A DNA stretch of 64,000 nt from Planctomycetota bacterium (lineage in GTDB: Bacteria > Planctomycetota > Planctomycetia > Planctomycetales > Planctomycetaceae). Both the position numbers and the translations under genes were made by a program. This document shows, one piece after another, positions 26,217 to 34,854 of this stretch (the first letter of the stretch is position 1; the number at the start of each line of letters is the position of its first letter). The notes beneath the pieces were generated by a model, which was given only the letters and a program-made list of their open reading frames with translations, was not told the origin of the DNA and ran no database searches. The stretch is taken from positions 62,001-126,000 of the forward strand of contig QQVO01000015.1 in NCBI GenBank assembly GCA_003388505.1, written 5' to 3'.

Positions 26217-27506
26217 ATGATCCAGCGAATCGCGCTACTGTCAATTGCTTGCCTCGCTTCCATCTCCGCCGGCGTCGCCGATGACGCCCATCGACCCAAC
26301 TTCCTGATCATTCTCGCAGACGACGTCGGCCGCGACGCCGTCGGCTGTTACGGAGGACAGTCCTACCCCACCCCACACATCGACGCCCTCGCCGAAACCG
26401 GCCTCAGGTTCGATCACGGCTACGTCATGCCCTCCTGCCACCCGACGCGCATCACGCTGCTTTCCGGCAAATACCCGTTTCGCACCGGCCACGCCAGGTG
26501 GGGCAGCTATCCGTCCGACGAGGAAAACCGCACGTTCGCCGCGCGGTTGCGCGAGGCGGGATACGCCACGGCGGTCGCCGGGAAATGGCAACTCTCGTTG
26601 CTCACGAAAAATCCGGACCAGCCGCATCGGATGGGGTTCGACGAGTATTGCCTGTTCGGCTGGCATGAAGGCCCCCGCTACTGGCAGCCGATGCTGATTC
26701 AGAACGGAACGATCCGCGACGACGTCGCCGACCGCTACGGACCCGACGTCTACGTCGAGTTCCTTACGGAGTTCATCGAGAATCACCGCGAGGTCCCGTT
26801 TCTTGCGTATTATCCAATGGCCCTGTGCCATGATGTGACCGACGATCTCGACGAGCCAGTCCCCTACGGTCCTGGCAAGGATCGGTATGAGGATTACGCC
26901 GAGATGATGCGCGAGATGGACGAGCGCGTCGGACAAATCGTGGCCGTCCTCGACCGTTTGGATCTCCGCGAAGACACGATGATTCTCTTCCTCGGCGACA
27001 ACGGCACGCCGGCCCGCTCGATCATCCGGGCCGAAGACGGCAAGTACATTCGCGAACCGGTCTATTCGGAGACCACCTGGGGCCGCGTTCAGGGAGGCAA
27101 GACCCAACTGACCGACTCCGGCACCCGTGTGCCGTGGATCGTCAATTGGCCGGGACACGTGGAAGCCGGCGGCGTCACCGACGCGCTCGTCGACGCCAGC
27201 GATCTGCTCCCCACACTGCTCGAATTAGCCGGTGTTGACCTGGAAGACTCGGGCGCGATCGACGGCCAGAGTTTTGCACGGACGCTCACGGACCCGACCC
27301 ACTCCGCCCGCGACTGGGTCTTCGCAGAGGCCCGCGGCAAATCCTGGGTCGCCGACCAACGCTGGAAACTCTACACCGACGGCCGCCTCTTCGACCGCAA
27401 CGCCGACCCGCTGGAAAAAGCTCCTGTCAAGAACCCGTCCAGTCCCGAAGCGCAAGACGCCATCGCCCGCCTTCGCTCGATCCACAAATCGCTGGATCGC
27501 AAGTAG
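26217..27506 (+). CDS. Formylglycine-dependent sulfatase
   Basis: ATG 26217 gives a Sec signal (MIQRIALLSIACLASISAGVAD) and has AGGAG upstream; 26199 is less likely. The 429-aa product has the arylsulfatase signature C74-H-P-T-R78 followed by ITLLSGKYPFRTG, where Cys is converted to formylglycine by a maturase not seen here. Metal ligands are in LADDVGRD near residue 35 and in FLGDNGTP. Planctomycetes carry many exported sulfatases to strip sulfate from algal polysaccharides; the sugar here cannot be told. Standalone gene, with a palindromic repeat directly after the stop. Confidence 0.92.
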   Translation: MIQRIALLSIACLASISAGVADDAHRPNFLIILADDVGRDAVGCYGGQSYPTPHIDALAETGLRFDHGYVMPSCHPTRITLLSGKYPFRTGHARWGSYPSDEENRTFAARLREAGYATAVAGKWQLSLLTKNPDQPHRMGFDEYCLFGWHEGPRYWQPMLIQNGTIRDDVADRYGPDVYVEFLTEFIENHREVPFLAYYPMALCHDVTDDLDEPVPYGPGKDRYEDYAEMMREMDERVGQIVAVLDRLDLREDTMILFLGDNGTPARSIIRAEDGKYIREPVYSETTWGRVQGGKTQLTDSGTRVPWIVNWPGHVEAGGVTDALVDASDLLPTLLELAGVDLEDSGAIDGQSFARTLTDPTHSARDWVFAEARGKSWVADQRWKLYTDGRLFDRNADPLEKAPVKNPSSPEAQDAIARLRSIHKSLDRK

Positions 27507-27510
27507 CGAA

Positions 27511-27584
27511 GTAGGGCCGGCTATGCCGGCCGCCTCCTTCAAATATTCCGCTGCACTTCCACGGCCGGCATAGCCGGCCCTACT
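27511..27584. repeat. Inverted repeat E, copy 1
   Basis: GTAGGGCCGGCTATGCCGGCCG at the left pairs with CGGCCGGCATAGCCGGCCCTAC at the right across about 30 bases. Related copies: 55276-55350 and 55934-56000. It lies directly after the sulfatase stop and could stop transcription, but there is no T-run. Confidence 0.75.
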
Positions 27585-27594
27585 TGCTAGTTGC

Positions 27595-28149
27595 TTATAA
27601 CCCAAGCTCACTCGGCAGTTCTCTTGTGCCGTCTCGCATCCTGGCGATCCAGTCATCATATTCTTCTGGCGAAAACTCGCCGAAGACAACTCGCCCATCT
27701 GACAGTAAAAACATCGCCAGCATTGTCAGGCCACTGGAATCAACAGCCGAATCATGCAATGATTCTGCACTATCGCATGCTATGACAACCACCCGACGCC
27801 CTTCTTCGCCCGCTGCTATGTCATCATGAGTCATTGAGCTATTCACCACATACTCCCCGTGCTCTGGGTTCGATGAGGCTGGGCAACGAAGAACCACTTC
27901 AGGTACGCAATGCGGCGACTTCCAATGGTCACAGTCCAACCCGTGAAGAGTAAACTCGCCATCCGTGTTCCGGGGAAGGTCGTGATTTGCGGATCCGTAG
28001 CTACGCAACGCACTGTGAATCTGGTTCAGGTGTTCTCTGCATTGTGTGCGCAGTCTTGCGTTCCTCACGTCAGCGCATGATGTAAGTGCAACCACGATCA
28101 CGGCAGTTGCACAGAACCAAGTTACTGCACGACACCATCGGTCCCGCAT
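27595..28149 (-). CDS. DUF1559-like lipoprotein, downstream of orphan Rhs tip
   Basis: ATG 28149 gives a lipoprotein signal (VIVVALTSC, lipobox LTSC) and lies 35 bp after the stop of the Rhs fragment. The 184-aa product continues RNARLRTQCREHLNQIHSALRSYGSANHDLP, which resembles the start of DUF1559 proteins after their pilin-like helix, but the type IV pilin cleavage motif is replaced by a lipobox. The C-terminal part is acidic and unrecognised. It has lower GC than core genes. By position it could be the immunity or accessory partner of the Rhs tip; the DUF1559 resemblance gives no function. Confidence 0.7.
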   Translation of the reverse strand: MRDRWCRAVTWFCATAVIVVALTSCADVRNARLRTQCREHLNQIHSALRSYGSANHDLPRNTDGEFTLHGLDCDHWKSPHCVPEVVLRCPASSNPEHGEYVVNSSMTHDDIAAGEEGRRVVVIACDSAESLHDSAVDSSGLTMLAMFLLSDGRVVFGEFSPEEYDDWIARMRDGTRELPSELGL

Positions 28150-28184
28150 ATTGGCCCCATTGCCACCCGATTTGCGTTTTCCAC

Positions 28185-30041
28185 TCAGAAGTTGGAAGTC
28201 CACCCGAATCCATCCTTTCCCGGTGCCCAATACCATTGTCCCCCACACCAGAAGTCGATGGCTGCAACAGTCTTTCCCGTCCGTTTACAGTTGATAATTC
28301 CCCACATGTGATCGCCGACAGGCCATGACGTATCGTATCCAGTGCCTGTATAATCGAAGTAATCATCGACTGCGCCGATTACCTTGTCTATCTCGTCTTC
28401 AACATGTTGCTGGCACGCGGTGCACACTTGTCCAAAATACGAGAATCGTGCAGGTCCGCCACCTTCACTGATCCTATCGCGAGCCTTTCCGAGCGCGCCG
28501 ATGATCTCCGTAACCTCCGTTTCACACTTGCCTTTCTGAACTGGTGTTGGTAGCCCAGCGCAACATTCAGCAATAAGATGCGATGTGAGACCCTCATCTG
28601 CGGCGCGGTCCAGCGCGGCGATATACCTGATTCCGCAGTCGTTGTAGCACCTGGAGCGAGGGAGAATCCAAAAGTGTTTGGACAAGCAGTTCTCCATACA
28701 GGCGACTAGCGCATCTTCGCATTCCGTGTTTGTAGAACAGTCGTCAAGCGTAATGAGGCCTGAAGCATCGGTCAGGTTCAACGGATTGTTGAGGACAAAC
28801 GTGTAGCAGTTTGCGACCGCATCGAGCAAGACTGAAGTGACGTCGCAGAGTGGATCAATACTCAACCATTGTCCTTGGCCTGGATGGTAGGCCCGAGCGC
28901 GGACGTACATCTGCCCATACACTTTGTTGGTGAAGTAGCCATGCGCACCGCTGAAGCCAAATGAAGACTCCGTTGTCCCCAAAGTGACGAGGCGCCTGCC
29001 CCAAGCGTCGTATAGTCGCTGGGCCGTGGTGGTTTCATTGGAGTCAGTCAGTTCCCTAGTCGATCCGATTGCGTCGAAGTGAAAATAGTGAGCCTCGGTG
29101 TCCCGCCTCTGGCTGACCAGGTTCCCGTACAGCCGGGGCTCATTCGTGTACACCACCTGCGTGTCGTCGTTCTCATCCGTCTCCGCCAGATAGTTCTGTC
29201 CGTCCCACACGAACTTCTTCGTGCCGGTCGACTCCTCCAGCTTCACCCGCAGACCGTCCGGTTCGTAGGCCATCGTGTTGCGGACGCCTGACGGGAGTTG
29301 AGCCGAAGTCATCCGGTTCTCGTAATCCCACACGTACGTCGTCCGCTCGCCGGAGGGCTGCTCGACGACCTCCTGGTTGCCGTCCGCATCGAACGTGTAC
29401 GTCGTCCGGCCGGAGGCGTCCTCGCTGTAGATGATCTGATTCGCCGCATCGTAGCTATAGCTGGTCCGGGCGCCGTCGTGGATCTTCAACAGCCGGTTTC
29501 CGGCCGGGTCGTAGGTGTAGGTGTCCCGGTAGGCATTACTGCCGGTGCGGTGTTCTCCGGTGAGCTGGTAGGTGGCGTCGTAGCTCCAGGTGACGCGGCT
29601 GCCGTCCGCCTCCAGGACAGCCGTGCGGTTGCCGACCTTGTCGTAATCGTAATCGAAACTGGAGATCGTTGTGCCGTCGCTCTTGAGGTTGGCCAGCCGG
29701 GTGAGATTCCCAGCAGCGTCGTACGAGAACGACGCCCGCGTGCCGTTCGCCAGTTTCTTGACGGTCCGCCGTCCGGCCGGATCGTAGCCGTACGTCGCCC
29801 GCTCCCTCTGCGGGTTGACGACTTCCTTGATGCGGTTCACCGAATCATACGCGTAGGTGAACCGTCCCCCGTCCGGATCGGTCATCCCCACACGGTTGCG
29901 GACCGAAACATAACGAGCAGGTGACGGACTACTTCGGACTTTCCATGATCCTGCACTCCAATACTTGAATCCATCCGTTGTTCGCGTTCGACCTGACGCG
30001 CTACGGTGAATTGAGATCGCGCAAGGCACTTGAAGACCCAC
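28185..30041 (-). CDS. Rhs/YD-repeat core fragment with Cys-rich tip B (orphan)
   Basis: Residues about 46-370 are YD repeats and the Rhs-associated core (repeats of GRxTxYxYDxxGN type, then GQWLSIDP...NNPLNLTDASG). They are nearly identical to the core of the Rhs gene at 31562-33454. The first 45 residues do not match Rhs, overlap the 3' end of the propeller gene by 41 bp, and are probably not real, so the fragment is 5'-truncated; an internal GTG or ATG near 29895 may be used, or it may be silent. After the core an unrelated tip of about 190 residues holds some 14 cysteines and ends DGFGWTSNF. Architecture fits orphan Rhs tip modules that feed tip exchange. The toxic activity is unknown. 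Confidence 0.75.
   Translation of the reverse strand: MGLQVPCAISIHRSASGRTRTTDGFKYWSAGSWKVRSSPSPARYVSVRNRVGMTDPDGGRFTYAYDSVNRIKEVVNPQRERATYGYDPAGRRTVKKLANGTRASFSYDAAGNLTRLANLKSDGTTISSFDYDYDKVGNRTAVLEADGSRVTWSYDATYQLTGEHRTGSNAYRDTYTYDPAGNRLLKIHDGARTSYSYDAANQIIYSEDASGRTTYTFDADGNQEVVEQPSGERTTYVWDYENRMTSAQLPSGVRNTMAYEPDGLRVKLEESTGTKKFVWDGQNYLAETDENDDTQVVYTNEPRLYGNLVSQRRDTEAHYFHFDAIGSTRELTDSNETTTAQRLYDAWGRRLVTLGTTESSFGFSGAHGYFTNKVYGQMYVRARAYHPGQGQWLSIDPLCDVTSVLLDAVANCYTFVLNNPLNLTDASGLITLDDCSTNTECEDALVACMENCLSKHFWILPRSRCYNDCGIRYIAALDRAADEGLTSHLIAECCAGLPTPVQKGKCETEVTEIIGALGKARDRISEGGGPARFSYFGQVCTACQQHVEDEIDKVIGAVDDYFDYTGTGYDTSWPVGDHMWGIINCKRTGKTVAAIDFWCGGQWYWAPGKDGFGWTSNF
29040..29905 (-). repeat. 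Direct repeat of Rhs core, copy 1
   Basis: About 0.86 kb highly similar to 32555-33410 in the same orientation. Similarity ends abruptly at GCGGAC near 29905 and fades after the RSTREL-encoding region near 29040. Long enough for homologous recombination between the two Rhs genes. Confidence 0.8.
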
Positions 30042-31536
30042 TTTCCCTGAGCCTCATTTGCAACAGAGTGTAGTCCAGCGCATATAACTGCCCCTTTGTG
30101 GGCACGTAAAGCACCCCATCGGATACTTCGGGCGATCCGATCAGTAGTTCGTCAAATTCGAGAACGGCAATCTTTTCCATGTTCTCATCAGCCGTCACGC
30201 CCAGCAAACCATCCAATGTCGGAATCCACAACACGCCATCCGGTGTAACACACGGAGATGGGAATCCATTCAATCGTGGACCATTGATCACGTCCAGCAG
30301 TGATTTTCGGCATTCACCTGTCACCCGGTCGACGGCGAAAATGGACCCTGTGTCCTCGCTGACGGTGAACACGTGCGGGCCATGGACGATCGCACGACTG
30401 TACGTGCAGTCAAAGTCACGATCGTGGAACTTCCACGCAGCCGACGCCGTCAATCCGTCTCCATGCCGAAGAGACACCGCGACCAGCGGCGAATCAAGTG
30501 TTTTCCCATACAGATCAGTTGCCAAGCCGACATAGATGACGTTCTCGTCGATCACCAACGGGGCTACAAAGAAGCACCGAGTTCCCCTCTCTCTCGTCCA
30601 GTAGGTGGCACTTGGTTTGTTCAGATCAAGTTGGGTCTTCAGTTCGCCTGTCCGAGCTGCAAAGCAGTACAGAATTCCGTCTCCTCCAGGAAATACGACA
30701 ATCGGTTCGGGCCCGCCAGTCCACACAACCGGAGATGACCAGGAGTACACCAGATTCAGCCCTGGCGCCTTGCTCGACCAGACGACATCGCCAGACGAAC
30801 GCCGTACCGCGATAAAGGACGGGGCGTTTGGCGCTCGAATACGATCCACGCCAGTAGGACCGCTTTCCTCGAATGCTCGCCCATTTCCCGTCACACAGAA
30901 GACCATGTCTTCCCACACGCACGGACTGCATGCTGGATTGCCGCCACTCGAGTCAACTCGGTAAACACCAAGTTGCGAGATCATATCAAGCTTCCAAACG
31001 ACATCGGCCGCCGGTAGATTTGCCCCCGCTAGCGCGCTCCCCATGGGATATTTGGCAACGCCGTCATCCTCACCATCGGCGAATCCGTGAATGTCGAGAC
31101 ACACCAGTTCGCCACGATTGCTTACGTAGAAGACTTGCTCGGAGTCAATTGTTGGGCGTGACATCACGCCCAAGAATGATTGGCAAAAAGAGTCATCGTT
31201 GTCTCGGTGGCTGTGAGTGATGTGCCAGAGCAATTCTCCTTGTTCTGCATCTATGTAGACTACTGCTCCTCGGGCACTTCTCGCACCGCCGCCCGTTTCT
31301 CGACCATTTCGAAGCGCACTAGTTGCAACGACAACCCCATCGTCCGCGATGGAGATCTGCGCTGCCGCATGTCCGATTGGATGCCTCCATAAAACACACT
31401 CATTACCGTCCTCTCCCAGTGTGATATGAGTGACTGCGGTTGCATCTTGTCCCGACGCAGTTCGGAGAGACTGAATGCTGGAAGCCAGAACAATGGCAAC
31501 CCAAACAACAGAACCGACCATATGTGATGCTGGCAT
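30001..31536 (-). CDS. Exported PQQ-type beta-propeller protein in the Rhs locus
   Basis: ATG 31536, 25 bp after the stop of the upstream Rhs gene, gives a Sec signal (MPASHMVGSVVWVAIVLASS); longer in-frame starts would run into the Rhs gene. The 511-aa product has propeller blades of the BamB/PQQ type (VVYIDAEQGELLWHI, GILYCFAARTGELKTQLDL, GSIFAVDRVTGECRK). No quinoprotein active-site residues can be assigned by eye. It is AT-richer than the core genes. Its place right after an Rhs tip is where an immunity gene is normally found, but a propeller of this size would be unusual in that role; it may instead bind or display the tip at the cell surface. Confidence 0.75.
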   Translation of the reverse strand: MPASHMVGSVVWVAIVLASSIQSLRTASGQDATAVTHITLGEDGNECVLWRHPIGHAAAQISIADDGVVVATSALRNGRETGGGARSARGAVVYIDAEQGELLWHITHSHRDNDDSFCQSFLGVMSRPTIDSEQVFYVSNRGELVCLDIHGFADGEDDGVAKYPMGSALAGANLPAADVVWKLDMISQLGVYRVDSSGGNPACSPCVWEDMVFCVTGNGRAFEESGPTGVDRIRAPNAPSFIAVRRSSGDVVWSSKAPGLNLVYSWSSPVVWTGGPEPIVVFPGGDGILYCFAARTGELKTQLDLNKPSATYWTRERGTRCFFVAPLVIDENVIYVGLATDLYGKTLDSPLVAVSLRHGDGLTASAAWKFHDRDFDCTYSRAIVHGPHVFTVSEDTGSIFAVDRVTGECRKSLLDVINGPRLNGFPSPCVTPDGVLWIPTLDGLLGVTADENMEKIAVLEFDELLIGSPEVSDGVLYVPTKGQLYALDYTLLQMRLRESGSSSALRDLNSP

Positions 31537-31561
31537 GCTGAACACCGTTGTCTTCCACGAT

Positions 31562-33454
31562 TCAGTTGGATGGCGGGAGTGTTTTCCCAGCGGAGGGAAG
31601 TCCGTCTGGACATGGCCCCTTGTTGGGGTCACCGGGATGCAACTGTGCGATAAGATCACACAGTTCAGAAGCAACGTGGTCCACATCGTACCAATTCGTC
31701 GGAACAAAGTGAGTGCTCCCGCCATCAATACACCCCCCCAGCGTATGTTCGTGGATGCCGACGACGAGCGGACAGAATTGAAAGTACGATTGATCTTCTC
31801 CACAAGTGCTGTTACGAATCTGCACGTTGACAAGCGTGGTCAAGGCATTGTTCCACGGATCGGCCTTTACGCCCACCTTGCCATGACAACCCACGTATCC
31901 CACACCGCCGTCACCTTTGAACGGACCGTCGCGTCTGTCGCACCGGAAGAAGCTAAGTACGATTTCGAGATCGAACGTGCAGCAGGTATTCGGGTCGGTT
32001 ACGCCAGTTTGCCTAAACGTCTGGGGGAGATGGTATTGCTTTATCCAACGATAGTCCTGCTGTCTATCAGGATCATATGGCACCTTCTCCGGAAACGGCA
32101 CAATTGGTAAGTCCACAATGCCGTTACGCGAGCAAGGAAGGAAGACTGCTTTCGACAGATCACACCCGGGACACCATGGAGGGCATGGGTCGACAGCTTC
32201 GGGGAGCACAATCTTTACACTTGGCCCCCCATTGGCAATTTGTGAAGGGGGCGGTGGCGGGACATCCGGAGGGAGTGGTTGCCAACCGGATGGGTCAAGC
32301 GCCATAGTCGGGGCGTTCTTGACGTAAGCATACGCATTGAGGACACGCATGCGCCCTGCTGCATCCACTGCCATCCATGAACCACGAGCCGGAATATAAC
32401 TACGAGCGCGTACATACATTCCACTCCAGTCCACCTGACTATAATAGCCAACTTGGCCGAAGCTCAGAAAAACGAATGACGTCGATCCAGTGGAATGCAA
32501 GACAGCACCCCAGGCATCATAGAATCGAGTGTCTGTGACGATCTCACTGGAATCGGTGAGCTCCCTCGTCGACCCGATCGCGTCGAAGTGATACCAGTGC
32601 GTGTCACTCCTCCGCCTCTGGCTGACCAGGTTCCCGTACAGCCGCGGCTCATTTGTGTACACCACCTGCGTGTCGTCGTTGCCGTCCGTCTCGGCCAGGT
32701 AGTTCTGCTCGTCCCACACGAACTTCTTTATGCCGGTCGATTCCTCCAGCTTCACCCGCAGGCCGTCCGGCTCGTAGGCCATTGTGTTGCGGACGCCTGA
32801 GGGAAGCTCTACGAGCGTGGTGCGGTTCTCGTAGTCCCAGCTTGTCGTCGTGCGGTCAACACTCGGCTCGACCACCAGTTCCTGGTTGCCGTCCGCGTCA
32901 AACATGTACGTCGTCCTCCCGGAGGCGTCTTCACTCCACTCAAGCTGATTGGCCGCATCGTAGCTGTAGCTCGTCCGGGCGCCGTCGTGGATCTTCAGCA
33001 GCCGGTTTCCGGCCGGGTCGTAGGTGTATGTGTCCCGGTAGGCGTTGCTGCCGGTGCGGTGTTCGCCGGTAAGCTGATAGGTATCGTCGTAACTCCAGGT
33101 GACCCGGCTACCGTCCGCCTCCAGCACGGCCGTGCGATTGCCGACCTTGTCGTAGTCGTAGTTGAAGCTCGAAATCGTCGTGCCGTCGCTCTTGAGATTG
33201 GCCAGCCGGGTGAGATTCCCAGCAGCGTCGTACGAGAACGACGCCCGCGTGCCGTTGGCCAGTTTCTTGACCGTCCGTCGACCGGCCGGATCGTAGGCGT
33301 ACGTCGTCCGCTCGCCCTGCGGGTTGACCATATGAGTCATCCGGTTGACCGAATCGTAGGCGTACGTAAATCGTCCGCCGTCGGAATCAGTCATGCCCAC
33401 GCGATTGCGGACGGAGTCGTAGCGGTAAGAGATGGTTTTCCTGGTGCCGGCCAT
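31562..33454 (-). CDS. Short Rhs/YD-repeat protein with Cys-rich tip A
   Basis: ATG 33454 is fixed by a strong ribosome-binding site (AAGGAGG six bases upstream). The 630-aa product begins almost at once with YD repeats (KTISYRYDSVRNRVGM), so it lacks the long N-terminal shell, signal peptide or PAAR domain of full Rhs toxins. The core ends in YVRARSYIPARGSW...LDPSGWQPLPP, followed by a Pro-rich hinge and a tip of about 220 residues with over a dozen Cys (PCPPWCPGCDLSK onward). The tip is AT-richer than the core and unrelated to tip B. Rhs proteins deliver toxic tips to neighbours; with no delivery domain here, the route of export is unclear. Confidence 0.82.
   Translation of the reverse strand: MAGTRKTISYRYDSVRNRVGMTDSDGGRFTYAYDSVNRMTHMVNPQGERTTYAYDPAGRRTVKKLANGTRASFSYDAAGNLTRLANLKSDGTTISSFNYDYDKVGNRTAVLEADGSRVTWSYDDTYQLTGEHRTGSNAYRDTYTYDPAGNRLLKIHDGARTSYSYDAANQLEWSEDASGRTTYMFDADGNQELVVEPSVDRTTTSWDYENRTTLVELPSGVRNTMAYEPDGLRVKLEESTGIKKFVWDEQNYLAETDGNDDTQVVYTNEPRLYGNLVSQRRRSDTHWYHFDAIGSTRELTDSSEIVTDTRFYDAWGAVLHSTGSTSFVFLSFGQVGYYSQVDWSGMYVRARSYIPARGSWMAVDAAGRMRVLNAYAYVKNAPTMALDPSGWQPLPPDVPPPPPSQIANGGPSVKIVLPEAVDPCPPWCPGCDLSKAVFLPCSRNGIVDLPIVPFPEKVPYDPDRQQDYRWIKQYHLPQTFRQTGVTDPNTCCTFDLEIVLSFFRCDRRDGPFKGDGGVGYVGCHGKVGVKADPWNNALTTLVNVQIRNSTCGEDQSYFQFCPLVVGIHEHTLGGCIDGGSTHFVPTNWYDVDHVASELCDLIAQLHPGDPNKGPCPDGLPSAGKTLPPSN
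32555..33410 (-). repeat. Direct repeat of Rhs core, copy 2
   Basis: Partner of 29040-29905. Recombination between them would remove about 3.5 kb and join tip B to the well-translated start at 33454. Confidence 0.8.
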
Positions 33455-33460
33455 GAGGGG

Positions 33461-33467
33461 CCTCCTT
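33461..33467 (-). promoter_or_regulatory. Strong ribosome-binding site of the Rhs gene
   Basis: AAGGAGG on the minus strand, six bases before ATG 33454. It is the best Shine-Dalgarno match I noticed in the window and decides the start of the otherwise N-terminally short Rhs protein. Confidence 0.85.
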
Positions 33468-33647
33468 GAAGCGTGCGGCAGGGGAGTGCGAAGTCTCCAG
33501 ACGAGAAAGGAAGACGGCGGCGGGTGGCGTGTCCAGAGCCCACCGCCGGGAACGGTCAGCAGTCAGCATACGCGCAGGCAACCGCCCATCAAGGAGATTC
33601 GGAGGAAATCCCGAACATATGCAGCAGCCCGGATGCGTCCAAAAAAA

Positions 33648-33697
33648 GTAGGCCGGAACCAGGAGCGCAGCGACGCCGCTCCGGCAACGCAACTCCA
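33648..33697. repeat. Dispersed repeat J (partial), followed by tail of repeat A
   Basis: GTAGGCCGGAACCAGGAGCG with CGCTCCGGCAACGC; the full palindromic form is at 59960-60065. Immediately after it, 33686-33720 matches the tail of repeat A (AAACAAAGCCCTGACAG). Confidence 0.6.
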
Positions 33698-33718
33698 AAA
33701 CAAAGCCCTGACAGTGCC

Positions 33719-34720
33719 CTACTCCCCCTTCGCCGCCAGCCGCGTCACACGCACGTTCCGGTCGTAGTGCGCCGTCGCAACGTGAATCCCGTCCGCGTGC
33801 AGGTCCATGTCCCGCAGCAGATTCGGCAACTGAAAGCGGTGTACGTCCTTTTCCCCCTCGGCATTCCAGAACAGCAGAAAGCCGCCATCCGCGCCGCCGC
33901 ATGCCCCCATCAACGTCGTCCCGTCCGGGAGATAACGCAGCCGCCAGATCACCCCCCGTGCGATCCCTTCCGCGATCTGCGATTTCACAACCTCCTGCGT
34001 CTCCCAGTCGAAGAGTTGCACCAACGGCTCATGCACCGATCCCAGTGGATTCGACGCCTTGTGCAATCCCCCGGCAGCGACGTACTTGCTGTCGGGACTC
34101 ACGGCGATGCCCCGCACTCCGCCGAAGTCAACCTGTTGCCCGCCGTTGTAATTGTGCAGCGCGGAGGCGTCGAATTCCCGCACCACTTCGCCGGTCGCGA
34201 CGTTCCACTGCTTCAGCGTCCCCATCAAATCGCCCGACATCAGGAACTGACCATTGGGATGAAACGCCGTACAGTAAATGTGCCGCTCATGCCCCGCCAG
34301 TTCCCGCACCAGCGTCCCGTCGGCCGCGTTCCACAGCCGCACAATCAAATCGTTCCCCGCCGTCGCCAGCAGCGTCCCGTCCGGGCTCAGGTCCATCGAG
34401 CGGATCCAACCTTTGTGCCCGTCGATCGACCGCGCCGGCTGTGGCGCCTCCGCCGCCGCTTCCCACCACACCAGCCGTCCCTCCGCACCGCCCGTCATCA
34501 CGTAGTTCCCGTCCTTCGAGAACGCCAGCGCCATCACCCAGGAATCGTGGCCGCCCGTAAAGCTCGTCTTCGCACCGTCCGCCATCGCAAACCGGTGCAC
34601 CCCCTTGTCCTCGGCCCCGCACACGACATACCGGCCCAATGGATCAAACCGGCAACAAACCAGCGGCCGGTCGTGCGCCCATTCCGAAACAACATGCGCC
34701 TGCGTAAAGTCCAGCTCCAT
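33719..34720 (-). CDS. WD40-repeat protein
   Basis: A 333-aa protein made almost wholly of WD40 blades: GHDSWVMALAFSKDGNYVMTGG, GHKGWIRSMDLSPDGTLLATAG, GHERHIYCTAFHPNGQFLMSGD and further degenerate ones, about seven in all, enough for a closed propeller. No signal peptide, so cytoplasmic. It is the last gene in a minus-strand run after DUF1549/DUF1553 and DUF1501 genes, a typical planctomycete grouping of unknown purpose; the WD40 protein is likely a protein-interaction platform in that set. Confidence 0.88.
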   Translation of the reverse strand: MELDFTQAHVVSEWAHDRPLVCCRFDPLGRYVVCGAEDKGVHRFAMADGAKTSFTGGHDSWVMALAFSKDGNYVMTGGAEGRLVWWEAAAEAPQPARSIDGHKGWIRSMDLSPDGTLLATAGNDLIVRLWNAADGTLVRELAGHERHIYCTAFHPNGQFLMSGDLMGTLKQWNVATGEVVREFDASALHNYNGGQQVDFGGVRGIAVSPDSKYVAAGGLHKASNPLGSVHEPLVQLFDWETQEVVKSQIAEGIARGVIWRLRYLPDGTTLMGACGGADGGFLLFWNAEGEKDVHRFQLPNLLRDMDLHADGIHVATAHYDRNVRVTRLAAKGE

Positions 34721-34731
34721 AATGTCCCCCC

Positions 34732-34761
34732 GGCGAGCCGCGCGGCGTCAGCCCGCGGATC
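34732..34761. repeat. Palindromic repeat D, copy 2
   Basis: GGCGAGCCGCGCGGCGTCAG with CCCGCGGAT; see 26109-26139. Confidence 0.7.
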
Positions 34762-34820
34762 CCCTCGCAGTCAATCGACCCCTCAATGCTCCGTTTGAAG
34801 AACGAAAATTCACACGTCCT

Positions 34821-34852
34821 TGTTTAGCCGCGACCCCCAGGGGAGCGCTCCG
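34821..34852. repeat. Dispersed repeat H, copy 2
   Basis: TGTTTAGCCGCGACCCCCAG followed by GGGAGCGCTCC, almost identical to 17131-17161. Confidence 0.65.
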
Positions 34853-34854
34853 TT

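Noticed and set aside
28185-33454. Rhs direct repeats as a transposon or CRISPR-like array
   Set aside because: The repeats are coding YD-repeat core in frame; there are no terminal repeats, no transposase and no regular short repeats with spacers.
33473-34798. 441-codon plus-strand open frame
   Set aside because: Antisense to the WD40 gene; His/Arg/Pro-rich without domains.
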